From NCBI GenBank assembly GCA_002099365.1, contig MSED01000011.1, positions 732,930 to 796,929 of the forward strand: a stretch of 64,000 nt of DNA, given 5' to 3'. Of the stretch, positions 13,078 to 23,606 are shown piece after piece (the stretch's first letter is position 1; the number at the start of each line of letters is the position of its first letter). A program made the translations under genes and the position numbers. The notes beneath the pieces were generated by a model, which was not told the DNA's origin, ran no database searches, and saw only the letters and a list, made by a program, of their open reading frames with translations. Origin of the DNA: Phialophora verrucosa (lineage: Eukaryota > Ascomycota > Eurotiomycetes > Chaetothyriales > Herpotrichiellaceae).

Positions 13078-13469
13078 TATATTTACTCCTTAAGAGCCTA
13101 TTAGTCGAAGACTAAATCTTATAATAGAAAAGAGAAAATACTTAATATAATATATAACTCTTAATACTACTTATTATTAAATATTTTATAAAGAGATTAT
13201 AGAACTTAAAAGTATTTAAGCCTATCGCCGCTCTCTTATAGTTACCTTTAAAAAGGAATAATACTATCGCTATATAGCTTAAGAGAAGCCTCTCCTTATT
13301 AAAAACTATTAAAAGGCGTGTTTATAATAAGCTTAAAACGATTAATCTTAAGATATTTAAATATAAAAGTGTATTTATTAGATTAATATTACTTTATTTA
13401 TAATAAGCGCTTTTAGTAAGATATTTATAATAAGAAAGGTTAAAGAGAAGTATAATTTTAGCTATTATT

Positions 13470-13582
13470 AGAAAGAGGTCTATAGTCCCTTAAGGATCGC
13501 CTAAAAAGACTAAGAATCCTAGTAATTTATACCTAGAACTTAAACCTCTTAGCTTATATACTGTCTAAACCAGTAGTTTATA
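13470..13582 (+). repeat. 113-bp direct repeat, copy 1
   Basis: Begins GAAAGAGGTCTATAGTCCCT and ends CAGTAGTTTATAA. It matches 13868-13980 (GGAAGAGGTCTACAGTCCCT to TAGTAGTTTATAA) except at transition positions. The two copies bracket the SINE-like insert. At 113 bp this is far longer than an ordinary SINE target duplication. Confidence 0.85.
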
Positions 13583-13810
13583 ACACTATCCCTCTTCCCT
13601 AGGCGGGTCGTCCTCGACTTATAGGCACCCCCTAGGTAGGTCCGATAGGCTACGCCTTAGCTGCCTCGATGCGCCCCGTACCCCGTACGCTAAGCGCACA
13701 ATATATAATAAGCTAGGTAATCTGGAAAGATATAAAGAACTTCTGCCTTTTACGTGACTCGAACCCTCGACCACCGTACGTAACTTAGTGTAACCACCCA
13801 GCACACCTAT
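13583..13810 (-). mobile_element. Putative tRNA-derived SINE-like insert
   Basis: A pocket of normal composition inside RIP-mutated DNA. On the - strand, from about 13808 downward, it starts GGTGTGCTGGGTGGTTAC and about 30 bases later has GGTTCGAGTC, which fits an RNA polymerase III B box (GGTTCGANTCC). The start is compatible with a diverged A box. The rest is GC-rich and non-coding. It keeps CpA/TpG, consistent with later insertion or with being too short for RIP, which usually needs several hundred bp of repeat. The exact 3' end and target duplication are not clear. A degenerate tRNA pseudogene is the alternative. Confidence 0.55.
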
Positions 13811-13867
13811 ACGAACTATATATGATTCTTAGAGTAGCGCGTCACATGAACTGCCAGGATAATGTCA

Positions 13868-13980
13868 GGAAGAGGTCTACAGTCCCTTAGGGATCGCTTA
13901 AAAAGACTAAGAATCCTAGTAATTTATACCCGGAACTTAAACCTCTTAACTTATATACTATTTAAACTAGTAGTTTATAA
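13868..13980 (+). repeat. 113-bp direct repeat, copy 2
   Basis: Second copy of 13470-13582. It differs by transitions such as TATAG/TACAG and GTCTAAACC/TTTAAACT. It is followed by AT-rich RIP-mutated sequence. Confidence 0.85.
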
Positions 13981-14494
13981 TAGCTATTTAATCCTAAAAT
14001 TTATAGAGTATTTAGTAATAATAATATATATTTTAATATTTAATATTATATAAATAGATCTTATATTTATAAAGAAGGACTAAAGAAAGGTAAACTTAAT
14101 AATATATATTTAAAGAGTTCTACTTAGTTTCTATATCTATCTTTATTAAATTAAGAAGGAAGTCGGCTTTATAAGAGGGATTCTTATAGAGGATAGAGCT
14201 TTAATTTATACCTCTTAGTTTATTCGATCTTATTATATATATTAAGGTACTATTTAAATAACTTAACTTACTTATTTACTTAATTTAAACCTTATTAAAA
14301 ATATATAGAGGCTACTAAAATATTATATTAAGAAGCGCTTCCTAAAGACTGAGATAAAGGTTTAGTAATATCTAGTCGAAGAGTAGTAAAGACTAAAGAT
14401 AGAGGACTTTATAAAGTATATAGAGAGTATGCTACAGCGCTGTGAGGCCGTTATCGCTGCTGCTGGTGGCCATACTCGGTGGTAAAGCGTAAGA
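13981..14494. other. RIP-mutated AT-rich interval
   Basis: AT-rich with CpA/TpG nearly absent until about 14425, then an abrupt return to normal composition (GCTACAGCGCTGTGAGGCCG). No intact reading frame. It is probably the inner part of whatever element carries the flanking inverted repeats. Confidence 0.6.
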
Positions 14495-14598
14495 GCAACA
14501 GCGCAAAGAGAGGCAACAGCGCAGAGAGATGAGTGGGTCGGTGGCGTGCCAGGGGGGGGGGGGGGTGGCAGCCCGTTCATGCCTCCCTCCTGTATGTA
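14495..14598 (-). repeat. Right inverted repeat with poly-G tract
   Basis: Reverse complement of 330-440: it ends TGCCTCCCTCCTGTATGTA and contains a G14 run near 14551-14564 flanked by GCC and GTGGCAGC. The inner side holds the same GCGCTGTTGCC-type minisatellite (AACAGCGCAAAGAGAGGC and AACAGCGCAGAGAG). It marks the right border of the island. Confidence 0.8.
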
Positions 14599-14960
14599 CG
14601 AGTGCCACTTAGGCATCAGCCGAGGTCGCCTAAGGCCCAACAAGGGAAGGTTGGGGAGCCCCGCCGACACCCTAAAAGCCACGGATCGACACCCGCGGGG
14701 CTCAACTTCTTCTCCCAACCCCTCCTTGCGGAATTCACTTTGCACGACTCGAAGGGAACATGAATACAAGCTCCTAAAACCTTTTCATTTCTTTCATTTG
14801 GGCCACTAGCAACCACAATACGTCCTGCCAGGTAAAAGCTAATGGTGATCATCCATGTCCATCTGCGCCCCTTCTCAAAACATGCCACGCAAACAGTCTG
14901 TTCAAGGTGTGTCATGGTCATACTGTACCACCTGCCGCTGTCCGGACCACTAGAAGCCGG
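14599..14960. other. Intergenic, 3' side of aminotransferase gene
   Basis: Normal composition. Short overlapping frames on both strands have no recognisable product. It is the likely 3' untranslated and terminator region of the leftward aminotransferase gene. Confidence 0.5.
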
Positions 14961-16178
14961 TCACAGGTTTGCGCGCGCTGGCTCGGTGAAGTCAGCACTC
15001 TGCCGCGGTGCAGAGCGAGCACTCTTGCTGGCATAGTATTCCAGCACTGCTTCTCTCAGAGCCTGGCAGCCCCGGTCAATGTGTCGCTCTGGCTCACCCA
15101 CCACGCTGTAGCCCATGTGCCCAACCCTCACATAACGATGGCCGACTTCTTTATGCATGCCGCCCACAATGGTGAAGCCCTTCTCCGTGACCCTGGACAG
15201 CAACTCCTTTGGCGACAACCCCTCGGGAAGCCAAAACGCCGTGAGGCCGTTGGCTTGGTGTTCGGGCTGCCTGGCCAGCTGGGTTAAGCCGAGCTCCTGC
15301 ACCACAGCTTTGACTTGTGCGCTTTTCCGCCGGTGTTGCTCGAATCTCTCTTGAAGCGGACGGGAGAGGATCGCAGTCAGCGTGGCGTGCATTGCGTGGA
15401 CCAGCTGCGTGGGCGGGGTCGCGAAATAGCTGGACTGTTTCTTCTCATAGTTCTGCATGATGGGCAGCCACCTGGGGAGACTGGCATACCACGAAGTGGG
15501 CGGTGCTTTCCTTGCCTTGGCCACATGAATGGCGCGGGCGGATGCCATGATGATCGCAAGGCCGGGAGGACAGCCAATGGCCTTCTGCGACCCGGTGGCC
15601 ATGATGTCGATGTCCCATTTGTCGAACTGGACGTCTTCGGCGCCGACGCTGGCGACGCCGTCGACGATCAGCAGTGTCTCGGGCGATACTCGTCTGAGCA
15701 GATCCGAGAGGGGCTTCAGCGGCATCAGAACGGCTGTCGAGGTGTCGACATGGACCACGACCAGGGCTTTGTACCGGGTCTTCCTCAGCTCTTGCTCCAC
15801 GTCTCGAATATCGGGTGCCTCGCCGATGGACACCGTCATCTTCTTCGTCTGGGCTCCGTACGTGGAGAGACACTGCTCGAAGGCGTCGGAGAAATACCCA
15901 GTGCTGAGACACAAGACCGGCTCTCCAGGCTCGACGAAGTTGGTGGCCACAAAGTCCCAGCCCAGAGTGCCGCTGCCCCCGATGATGAAGGGCTGAGCAT
16001 TGGGATCTTCACTCTGGAAGAGCTTCCGGGTCATGGTCAACACGTCGCCAAACGTGTTGCAGAAGGGTTGAGCAAAATGCGACTCTGCCCACGAGGACAT
16101 GGCTTTCAGAACGATTGGATCGACCTCCGTCGGACCCGGGGCAAGGAGGATGGGGCTGGTTCGAACTTGGGACGACAT
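14961..16178 (-). CDS. Alanine-glyoxylate aminotransferase-like PLP enzyme, class V
   Basis: Single-exon 405-residue protein, a normal length for the family. Class V aminotransferases of this group transfer the amino group of alanine or serine to glyoxylate using pyridoxal phosphate. Seen: the N-terminal PGPTEV stretch (15-20), a GGSGT segment (67-71) in the cofactor region, VDGVAS with the cofactor-contacting Asp173, and GSQKAIGCPPG with the Schiff-base Lys199. The C-terminus is RANL. Human catalase ends KANL and is imported by the peroxisomal PTS1 receptor, so a peroxisomal location is plausible but inferred. The start is the first ATG, and the N-terminal TSPILLAPGPTEV is where homologues begin. 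Yeast AGX1 is the nearest functional comparison; a serine-pyruvate enzyme is possible. Confidence 0.92.
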   Translation of the reverse strand: MSSQVRTSPILLAPGPTEVDPIVLKAMSSWAESHFAQPFCNTFGDVLTMTRKLFQSEDPNAQPFIIGGSGTLGWDFVATNFVEPGEPVLCLSTGYFSDAFEQCLSTYGAQTKKMTVSIGEAPDIRDVEQELRKTRYKALVVVHVDTSTAVLMPLKPLSDLLRRVSPETLLIVDGVASVGAEDVQFDKWDIDIMATGSQKAIGCPPGLAIIMASARAIHVAKARKAPPTSWYASLPRWLPIMQNYEKKQSSYFATPPTQLVHAMHATLTAILSRPLQERFEQHRRKSAQVKAVVQELGLTQLARQPEHQANGLTAFWLPEGLSPKELLSRVTEKGFTIVGGMHKEVGHRYVRVGHMGYSVVGEPERHIDRGCQALREAVLEYYASKSARSAPRQSADFTEPARANL

Positions 16179-18392
16179 GTTGCTGACTGACTATAGAGAA
16201 CCGTGCTCAAATCAAACTCGACCGTGAGGACTTCAGGACTATAACACGCAGACTCAAGCAGCGCGATAGGAACTCCAAGAAGATATGACCAGCGACGTCG
16301 CGGGCGGCGTCACCGCATCGAGAGGCTTCTCCTCCCCCTTTCGATCCTGCTGGATCAGGCTGGCATCAGCGCCCTTCAGACACAGTTTCCGTACGCTTGA
16401 GACCTGCAGCTATGGCATTCTTCGGGAGATTACGCCGTCCGGACTTCTCAGGAGTTTCTCCATCACCAATCACGTCCTTGGCCTGATCAGCACGCGCGGT
16501 CTGACCCGGGGGTTAAAAGTTCTACCGCTTGGGACGAACCATGTTGAAAACCAATTGTGCAATCTCTAGGTGAATCTTCCTCGAGACAGTCGAGGCGAGA
16601 ACTCGATATCACGAAGTCGGCTTGATTCGGAACAAATGAGGAGCAACGAAAACCGTGTCTAATAGGAATCATTGCCTGCCTGAGCTGCCTGAGCTCGGAC
16701 AAACTACGGATTACGATCTGTCAGCGAGAATATCCACTGAGCTGAAGTCCCCTGCAGGGCCCTAGTGGAGCCGGCAAGCTCGAAAGGGGAGAAGCCGTGC
16801 TATCTCTCGTTCCGAGAAGACGCATAGGGGTGTCTCTTTCCTTGAGACTGCCAGTGTACCAGGGGGGCGCGCGGGTGGATGTCGAGACACTTACTCTCCT
16901 CCCCCACCGCCACTACTCTTGTCGACGAACGGGGCGCGTCACACTACAGGAGACTATCGGTGCTCACACCGGCCAGATCTTTCCTTCTCCACAAGCTCCG
17001 TTGCGATAAGCAATTTAGTACCCTGGTTGGGAATTCGAGGTGAGCCTCGTGTCTCGCACTGTACACGGGAAGGCAACTGCAGTGCGTCTCGAACCCGGGG
17101 TACATCCGGGGAATTCTCGCCGCCCCGCGCTACGGATGGGAGTCCGTGTGCCACAAATGAGGAGTGCATGCATGAATGCTTACTCGTAGTGTCGACCTCA
17201 CCAAGACGTTCGCCATTGTCCATTGCCGAGAGAATGCCGTGCTCAACATCTCTCAACGTGGTATGAAGTATTACTGTATCGAGCGTATCCTAGAAATCGA
17301 GGCGTGGGGGTTGAATAAGTCGATACATGCAAGACGACTCCTCACGACCTGTCCAGGTACGTACCCTTTCACGTGCCTTTCAATGAACCTCGACACTGTC
17401 AGAGTCAGAGACAGTTTCCACTTTGACCAAGTACCAAGCATTCTCACTCCGAGCCACGTAATATGTAGTACGACAGTACCGAATTCTCGTACCCGAACAC
17501 GAATTGAGGGGGATGGAAGCCTTACAATCACCGGTATGGTATGTAGCTCCTCGAACGGCCAATCCTCCCCATCACCGTTGGATCCAGCCAGCACCTCTCA
17601 GTCCTTGTTGGGGTTGTCCCAACGTCCACGATGGAACATGGCAAGCAGTCGAGCCCGCACAAACTGACTCCCCGTCTCCCCGAAAATACCAACCATGGTC
17701 CCGATCCCGAACAAGTCATCTGTTGCTGTTGCTGGCTGGCTGGCCATGCCGCAACAGGTTCCAAACCACCGTCCCGCATCTCATCTGTCCCAAAGCCACT
17801 CGCGCTCGGTGGGACAGCCTCTCTGTCTTCAAGTCCCATGTCCCATTATCCGTCGCTTCGACAATATGTTTCCTACAGTTGCACCATCTTAAATTGATCA
17901 TGCTCGTCCTTTCGTCCAAGGCAAGGCACTCAGTGCCTCCTGGTCCTGCGGAGGGCATTACAATGCATCGCGGCCCTGGGGATTGGCGACGGAACTACCT
18001 CACTGGTCGCAGATAGGGGTCTGCTGTCAGCGTCGAGGGTCACATGACGCAGAAATCCAATATCTGACCATTGCGAACCTGCACGCCTCTCAGAACGTCA
18101 AACGTATAAGCCGGTGTAGATTGAAGAGGAGTTGAAGTCGACGGCGATATGGTCATTGGATCTGTGAAACTCAAATGACTATATTCTTTCATCTCGTCAC
18201 AGCCGAACCACCCTTCCGTTGGGAACAATCTTCTCGTGGATGGGTCAAGAGGGTTGAGATTGGAAGCAACAGATCCAGCTGTTTTTCCATCCAATGTCTC
18301 TCTGGCCGGAGGCGATCTCTCATGCACTGGTTCTTCCCACCTGAGACGCCCTGCAAGGACACATTGCGGCGGCCGAGATATCATTCGTCACT
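16179..18392. other. 2.2-kb intergenic region, no convincing gene
   Basis: Normal GC content, with only short overlapping frames on all strands and no consistent third-position bias. The first 100 bases upstream of 16178 are the probable promoter and 5' leader of the aminotransferase gene. I see no tRNA, repeat array or domain. Confidence 0.5.
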
Positions 18393-19115
18393 TTATGACG
18401 ACCAATCATCCTCATCATGAATGGCCATGAAAATTCCTTTGGCCCTGATGTCCTCCTCAATGGACAGCGACACACGATGTAGCTCCACCACGATCTTGGG
18501 GATTTGGCCGCCCGGCTCCTTATGTTCTGCTCTCTTGGACGTGGCTTCGAACTCAAGGTAGAGCACATGTGCTCGCTCGGTCGAAGGAAAGAACGTCCGG
18601 AGACGCGCGAGCTCAAGCGATCCCCTGCGAGCATACTGCCCGCCCATGAGGGGCACCCAAAATTCCTTTCCTAGCTGCAAGGCAATCCGTCCCAGCGAGA
18701 GGTCCCTTCGACAAGGGCAGAGGCGATGACACCGTCCTCCCAATGGACGATTGCTGTTCGAGAGCGACACCAGGATGATGGCCACGACTTGCTCCGACGC
18801 TTCCGCTGCGATACAGATTTCCTCGTCATCGTCACTGTCCATGCCGATGATGCGGAGAATCCTCAACGCCGACCACGGCGTGGCCGTGAAGCAGTTCTCC
18901 GATACCGTGTCGCCGTACTGTTTTCTGATCAAGTGTGGATATCTTGTGATGATGGTTACGAGGGACCCGGTGAATTCGACATAGGGAGTGGAATACGGTG
19001 GCCCCGTGACCATGCCGTGAATGAAGCCGGCGAGTGGCAGCAAATGTCCGCGGCATGGACATGCTTTATGCCCTCCTGGCACCATCTTGCCATTCTCCGA
19101 CTGCCACGGGACCAT
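18393..19115 (-). CDS. Hypothetical protein, orphan
   Basis: Continuous 240-residue frame from ATG at 19115. I do not recognise the family. Support for coding is indirect: third positions are mostly G or C, the frame is the longest in about 6 kb, and it encodes balanced, non-repetitive sequence. There is an acidic DSDDDEE patch (about 113-119) next to a hydrophobic VVAIILVSL stretch, and a charged C-terminal half ending HDEDDWSS. A second frame immediately upstream (18956-19573, -) also looks partly coding (EPTEHSSTFFQDEAEPS), so the true gene could start further up and join through an intron, but I could not place a convincing junction. A small secreted or F-box-like protein cannot be excluded. 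Confidence 0.45.
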   Translation of the reverse strand: MVPWQSENGKMVPGGHKACPCRGHLLPLAGFIHGMVTGPPYSTPYVEFTGSLVTIITRYPHLIRKQYGDTVSENCFTATPWSALRILRIIGMDSDDDEEICIAAEASEQVVAIILVSLSNSNRPLGGRCHRLCPCRRDLSLGRIALQLGKEFWVPLMGGQYARRGSLELARLRTFFPSTERAHVLYLEFEATSKRAEHKEPGGQIPKIVVELHRVSLSIEEDIRAKGIFMAIHDEDDWSS

Positions 19116-22100
19116 GTCTGAAGCGTTCTAATCTCTTTCGTGTGATGTTGCCTTTGTCGCTTGATGGGCATTGTCGTTGTTGTACCGCGGAGCCCTTCAA
19201 CAAAGCCGGCCCGAGGAGGCTTGTTGAGAAAGCAAATGTCGATTCTCGAGGTCCATGTCGGTATGATTGTACTGGAAAGTTCATGCGAAATGTAAATTGC
19301 TGCGGTGCAAGTGCAAGGGCTGTCCAGGTCGAATTCGGATTGGAATTTGGTTAAGCTCGGTTCAGCTTCGTCCTGAAAGAATGTACTCGAATGCTCTGTA
19401 GGCTCGCTCGATGCGCCCGCCTGCCCCCTTGCCTCAACCGCCTGCATTGCGGACACGCCAGGCACGAGCCCACCGAAAGGGGAGGGAAAGAAACGAAAGA
19501 CGCCGGAGACCAAGGTTCGTTTCCCCCCCACCAAATGGCGAAGGCAGGTAGAGTTTGCTCCCGCGAGACCCATCCCCTCGTGCCGGTGGAGGGGCAGACT
19601 TGTAGGCGCACACTTGTCTCTCGCAGGCCGTATGGTGCAAGCGGTTAGATTATTAGGTTTTCGGATTTTTGGTTTCAGAGGCGTCCTCGAAAGGGCCCGT
19701 GCGGGAGGGAGGGAGGGGAGGCGTCAAATGATAGCCGTCAACCATCCATCCATCCATCCATCTCAGCCTCCCCAACATAATACCACTCATGCTTCATGAT
19801 GCATTGCATACCGGACCGCCGAATCCGGGAGAATGACTGTGGATTGACAGGCTGGAGTCATGGGCCTCGGCATTTGTCTGTCTCAGAGCATGGGCAAATC
19901 CAACTCCGCTCAGACCATGGATTGAGGCCACGAAGTTACGTACTCGTACTATTCACGCGTTTCTGGTACTCGTACTCGTACTCCTGCGATCTTCCAATTG
20001 CAACCCCCCGAGTCAGACGCCTCGAACTTTCGACGGGCGTGAGTTCACATAAAGTCAGGTTCTCAGGCCCGTGCTTCCCCTCCATGTCTTGCACGCTGGC
20101 AGTCGGTGGCTTTCGAAGAAGTACTCGGACGAGTTACGTGTACTACTCACGGCGCGGGTCGGTTTCATTCCTCAGCATCTCAGCATCCACTACTCGTACC
20201 GAATACTTGTAGATCGCATTGTTCTACTCGTATGGCAGGAGGACCAATTCACTTACTCCCGCAACCCCACACTCACCATCCGACAGTGAGCGATGGACGA
20301 CAAGCATTCTCGAGCAGTCAAACTCAACTGTCGATGCGGAGACCTATGCCCTCGATATACTTCAATGAGACGTTCGTCACGACTCGGAAGTGGGTTGGTC
20401 GACCCAAGAATCACCCCGTGCGTGCCTCGGATTCTCCTAGAAACCGCCCAACCCGAGCCATGTATGAGATACGTGGAGGGGAAAAGAATCCTCGTACTCG
20501 CTCGTGGCTATGTAACAAGTTCTCGCACATGCACCATTTTCCCCGGCTAGCAGAGCTTGTGCCGTGTGTCATTGGACCCTGTGGCTGTGCGACCAGATGT
20601 CGGTCTCCATGGCTCATTCCTTTATGTACGGGTATGATCGTGTACCACAATGCCCCCTTCGTGCGAAGATCAGTTCATGGCTGCCACCGAGCCCCTTCGT
20701 ACGCTTGTCACATTGGATTTTAATGCTGCCTCTTCCACGATCCCACTCATACCCGTAACTCGAAGGACCTCTGCGTTACCTGTTTGGCAAGCTAACAGGG
20801 AGTTACGACGAGCGAAAGCCACGTCTTTGCGTCCTTCGTGTATATCTCGCAGCGTAGATGGTGAAGGAGAAAACATAACATCAGCCGCGTGACCGTCTTG
20901 ATACCCTGTTTTGATGCCTGGCAGACAGAACAGCTCCAGACAGAGCAATGACCGGCCGCGCATGAGCTGATGTCGCGAGGCGATGGTGGTCCTCGCCCAG
21001 GATGCGAGCCATGGCCGCAGCGAAATCGTGTAACATCTCGCGTCTGTGTCTCTGCGGAGCTTTGGTGATGACACCAGAAGTGTCATGGTTGGTAGACGTG
21101 GAGACGCACCCCCCTGTCCCATCTGGTTGCGCCTACCGAGTACTCATACCTTGATGCTTTCCGCTGGCCATGGGGTCCGTCTCGGCGTTGCACGACGGGT
21201 TCAGCTAATTGCCGTCCGGGGACGGGGTCGTCAAGGGTTTGAATCCGCTAGACGAGATTAGCAAAGCGGTCTTCAACATCGGGTCGTCAATGCGTGTCGA
21301 GGCCGTGGGACATCCAGTTGGTCCGGCTCCGCCGCCCTTGGCTCTCGATCGCCTTCAACCACTCTCGACGGGACTTCACGTGTACAATCGTAAGCCGCCA
21401 TGACTGGGAGGATGCTGCGGGCGGGGAACACCACCACAGCAGCGTGCTTGAGCATATGTATGATCGGTACCGTTGCAGGCCGCGCACTTCAAGCTCAAGG
21501 CCATCCTCTTCGTGCCGTTTCTATTCCGCATCCTGCACACCGGCACGCCCGAGTTGTTCTCGCTGGAAGAAGCAAACGGCGCGGCAGGTGGTCGGGGAAA
21601 CAGCGCTCGAGAGGCAACTCCTACCTCCAGCTTGGGAGGAGTTGCTGCGTATCATCCGAGCTCGCCTCAGAGACGAGGTCGTTGTACATTCGCCTGTTGT
21701 CGGTCAAGAATTAGAGTCATCGCGCCTCTTTGACGCAGATGGCGTTTTCGTCAACGTGCGTGGACGTGAGGCACAACCTGGATTTGCATCTTGTCTGGCA
21801 CTGCATGGTATTTCCATTGCTAAACCCTCTGGTCTGCGCAGGAACAAGAGGCGGCTTGAGACAAGCGATACCGGTTCCGGCCCCGAAGCTTGCGTGGAGG
21901 AGAATGTCTTGCTTCGACCAACTTAAGATAGACATACGCCCTGACAGGCAAGACAGAGAATCAGTGAAAGAGGGAGTGACGGGGCTGCCTGTAGTGGTCA
22001 GTGGCTGGTGATGAACGAGCAGGGCGAGAGAGTGCAGGATAGCAACATATGAATCGAGCTGGTGGAGGCTGAGGAAGAGGAAGAGGAAGAGGCACGGTGA

Positions 22101-22529
22101 GGGCAGTAGCAGAGATACATGAGATATCCAGTGTCTGTACTCCGCACAGCTTGGATCTGCGTATTGCTCCGATTAGGCGTCCACAAAGGGGACCCAATAT
22201 CGACATGTGCGTTGTTGGGCCGTCGGAGAGATGGACTGCGTCGGCCATGACCACGACTGTGGCTACGAGACAGAGAGACGTGCCAACCACAGCAAGTGCA
22301 TCTTATTCCAAACTTGAGATCTGCACTGCAGAGGCTGATTGATATTTCAGTAACAAGGCTACTTGTCTGGATGCCGGCGTCGGTAGCTTATACAGTATTG
22401 ACAACTCATCCGCGCAACTCCCTGATGGTCCGAAGATGGTGTTGTCAGCATGATGTAGCCCATGACGGCCACTAATGCGAATCCTGGTCTCACTCTCTCC
22501 TCCATCAGCTTCCAGGCCGGGCTCTCGCT
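19116..22529. other. 3.4-kb gene-poor region with TACTCG motifs
   Basis: No gene could be supported. It holds a short (CCAT)n run at about 19741-19762 and several copies of TACTCGTAC-type sequence (19938-19950, 19966-19982, 20122, 20190, 20224, 20489). Two stretches look weakly coding without a usable model: about 21480-21930 on +, and about 22100-22480 on -, where hydrophobic segments (CLVATVVVMADAV; FALVAVMGYIMLT) could be pieces of a broken or heavily spliced membrane-protein gene. Confidence 0.5.
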
Positions 22530-23606
22530 TCAGAGCGAGGCTTTGAGCGCAGGCTTCTTCTCGGGTGGCGCTGCGTACATGCCTCCTGCCGCGAGGTCAT
22601 GCTTGAGAGGTTGTCCTGCGAGAAAGCGTCGCAGGTTCTCCGCGACAAGTGCCTCCGAGTATCGGGGTTTCCCTCCGGCCGCATGCGGTGAAAGAATCAT
22701 ATTTTTTGCTTTCCACAGTGGGGATGACGCGGGAAGAGGCTCGGTGTGGAAGACGTCCAAAGCTGCACCGCCGATAGTCCCTGCGTTGAGAGCTTCGGCG
22801 AGTGCATCTTCGTCGACGCATGTTCCTCGTCCGACGTTGATCACCCAAGCATGATTCGGCAGCAGCTTCAGGCGCTCGGCGTTGAGGGCATGAAACGTCG
22901 CCTTGGAGCCCGGAAGGATCATGATCACAGCGTCGGTTTGAGGTAGCAGCTGGGGCAGGGCGTCGTTGGTCTGCACTTGGATGCCGTCAATGATCTCTTC
23001 AAAGAGGCCGACACCCCTGACGTTGGCGCCCAAAGCGATCAAGTGAGGTGCGATCTTCCGACCAATGTTGCCCACGCCCCAGATGAGGATGTTGGCGCCC
23101 TTGAGCGACGTGAACGAACCCTTGGGTCGGTCAGGAAGGAACCCTCCCAGATGTCCCGGCCACTTGCCCTGGTTCTGATAGTCACGCATCTCGTACAGCT
23201 TTCGAGCAGCGCTGAGGAGAAGTGCCAGTGCGTGCTCGGTAACGGTCTCGTCGTGTAGGTTGGTGCCGGCTGTCACCTTGATGTCAGAGGAGAAGCCCGC
23301 TGCAAGGACATCGTTTGGGCCGGCGAAGAGGGACTGAATCCAGCGGAGATTACGCATTCGCTTGGCCGCGTCGGGGAGGTTGGTGTTGGCCCAAGTGACG
23401 AGGATTTCTGCATCGATGAGCTCTTCGGGAATTGGTTTGTGGGCATCGTACTGATGCAACGAGACACCAAATCCTTCAAGACTGGCTGGATCGAATACCA
23501 AGGAATTCGGGTAGAGGAGCTTCATGATTCTGGATCTTGGGTCGAATGAAGACCTGGAAGCAGACGGGTCGTTCTCTCCGTGGACAAAGGGACTCGCGCT
23601 GCTCAT
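22530..23606 (-). CDS. D-isomer-specific 2-hydroxyacid dehydrogenase
   Basis: Single-exon 358-residue NAD(P)-dependent oxidoreductase that would interconvert a 2-oxoacid and a D-2-hydroxyacid. Seen: a catalytic-domain N-terminal half; the dinucleotide-binding GVGNIG at 177-182; and the three family catalytic residues in context, Arg260 (INVGRG), Glu289 (VFHTEP) and His308 (SPHAAG). The substrate (glyoxylate, hydroxypyruvate, other) cannot be read from sequence. Homologues often begin near Met28 (MKLLYPN), so the first 27 polar residues may be extra or a leader. Nothing in the neighbourhood suggests an operon-like partner, though the glyoxylate-linked aminotransferase lies 6 kb away on the same strand. 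Confidence 0.92.
   Translation of the reverse strand: MSSASPFVHGENDPSASRSSFDPRSRIMKLLYPNSLVFDPASLEGFGVSLHQYDAHKPIPEELIDAEILVTWANTNLPDAAKRMRNLRWIQSLFAGPNDVLAAGFSSDIKVTAGTNLHDETVTEHALALLLSAARKLYEMRDYQNQGKWPGHLGGFLPDRPKGSFTSLKGANILIWGVGNIGRKIAPHLIALGANVRGVGLFEEIIDGIQVQTNDALPQLLPQTDAVIMILPGSKATFHALNAERLKLLPNHAWVINVGRGTCVDEDALAEALNAGTIGGAALDVFHTEPLPASSPLWKAKNMILSPHAAGGKPRYSEALVAENLRRFLAGQPLKHDLAAGGMYAAPPEKKPALKASL

Noticed and set aside
14362..14769. 135-codon frame on - through the right inverted repeat
   Set aside because: It runs through the poly-G tract (seven Pro in a row) and the minisatellite; low complexity from the repeat, not a gene.
15315..16190. 291-codon open frame on + opposite the aminotransferase gene
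   Set aside because: It is the antisense shadow of a GC-rich gene with clear catalytic motifs on -; the translation has no domain and is rich in Gly/Arg/His as shadows are.
17045..17130. Possible tRNA B-box-like GGGTTCGAGAC on -
   Set aside because: No cloverleaf could be folded around it by eye; no A box at the right distance.
21294..21926. 210-codon + frame and an overlapping frame with a hydrophobic N-terminal part
   Set aside because: Coding-like character switches between frames and no intron fits; no domain recognised.
22100..22480. Two hydrophobic - strand stretches suggesting exons of a membrane-protein gene
   Set aside because: No consistent splice junctions, start or family motif could be found.
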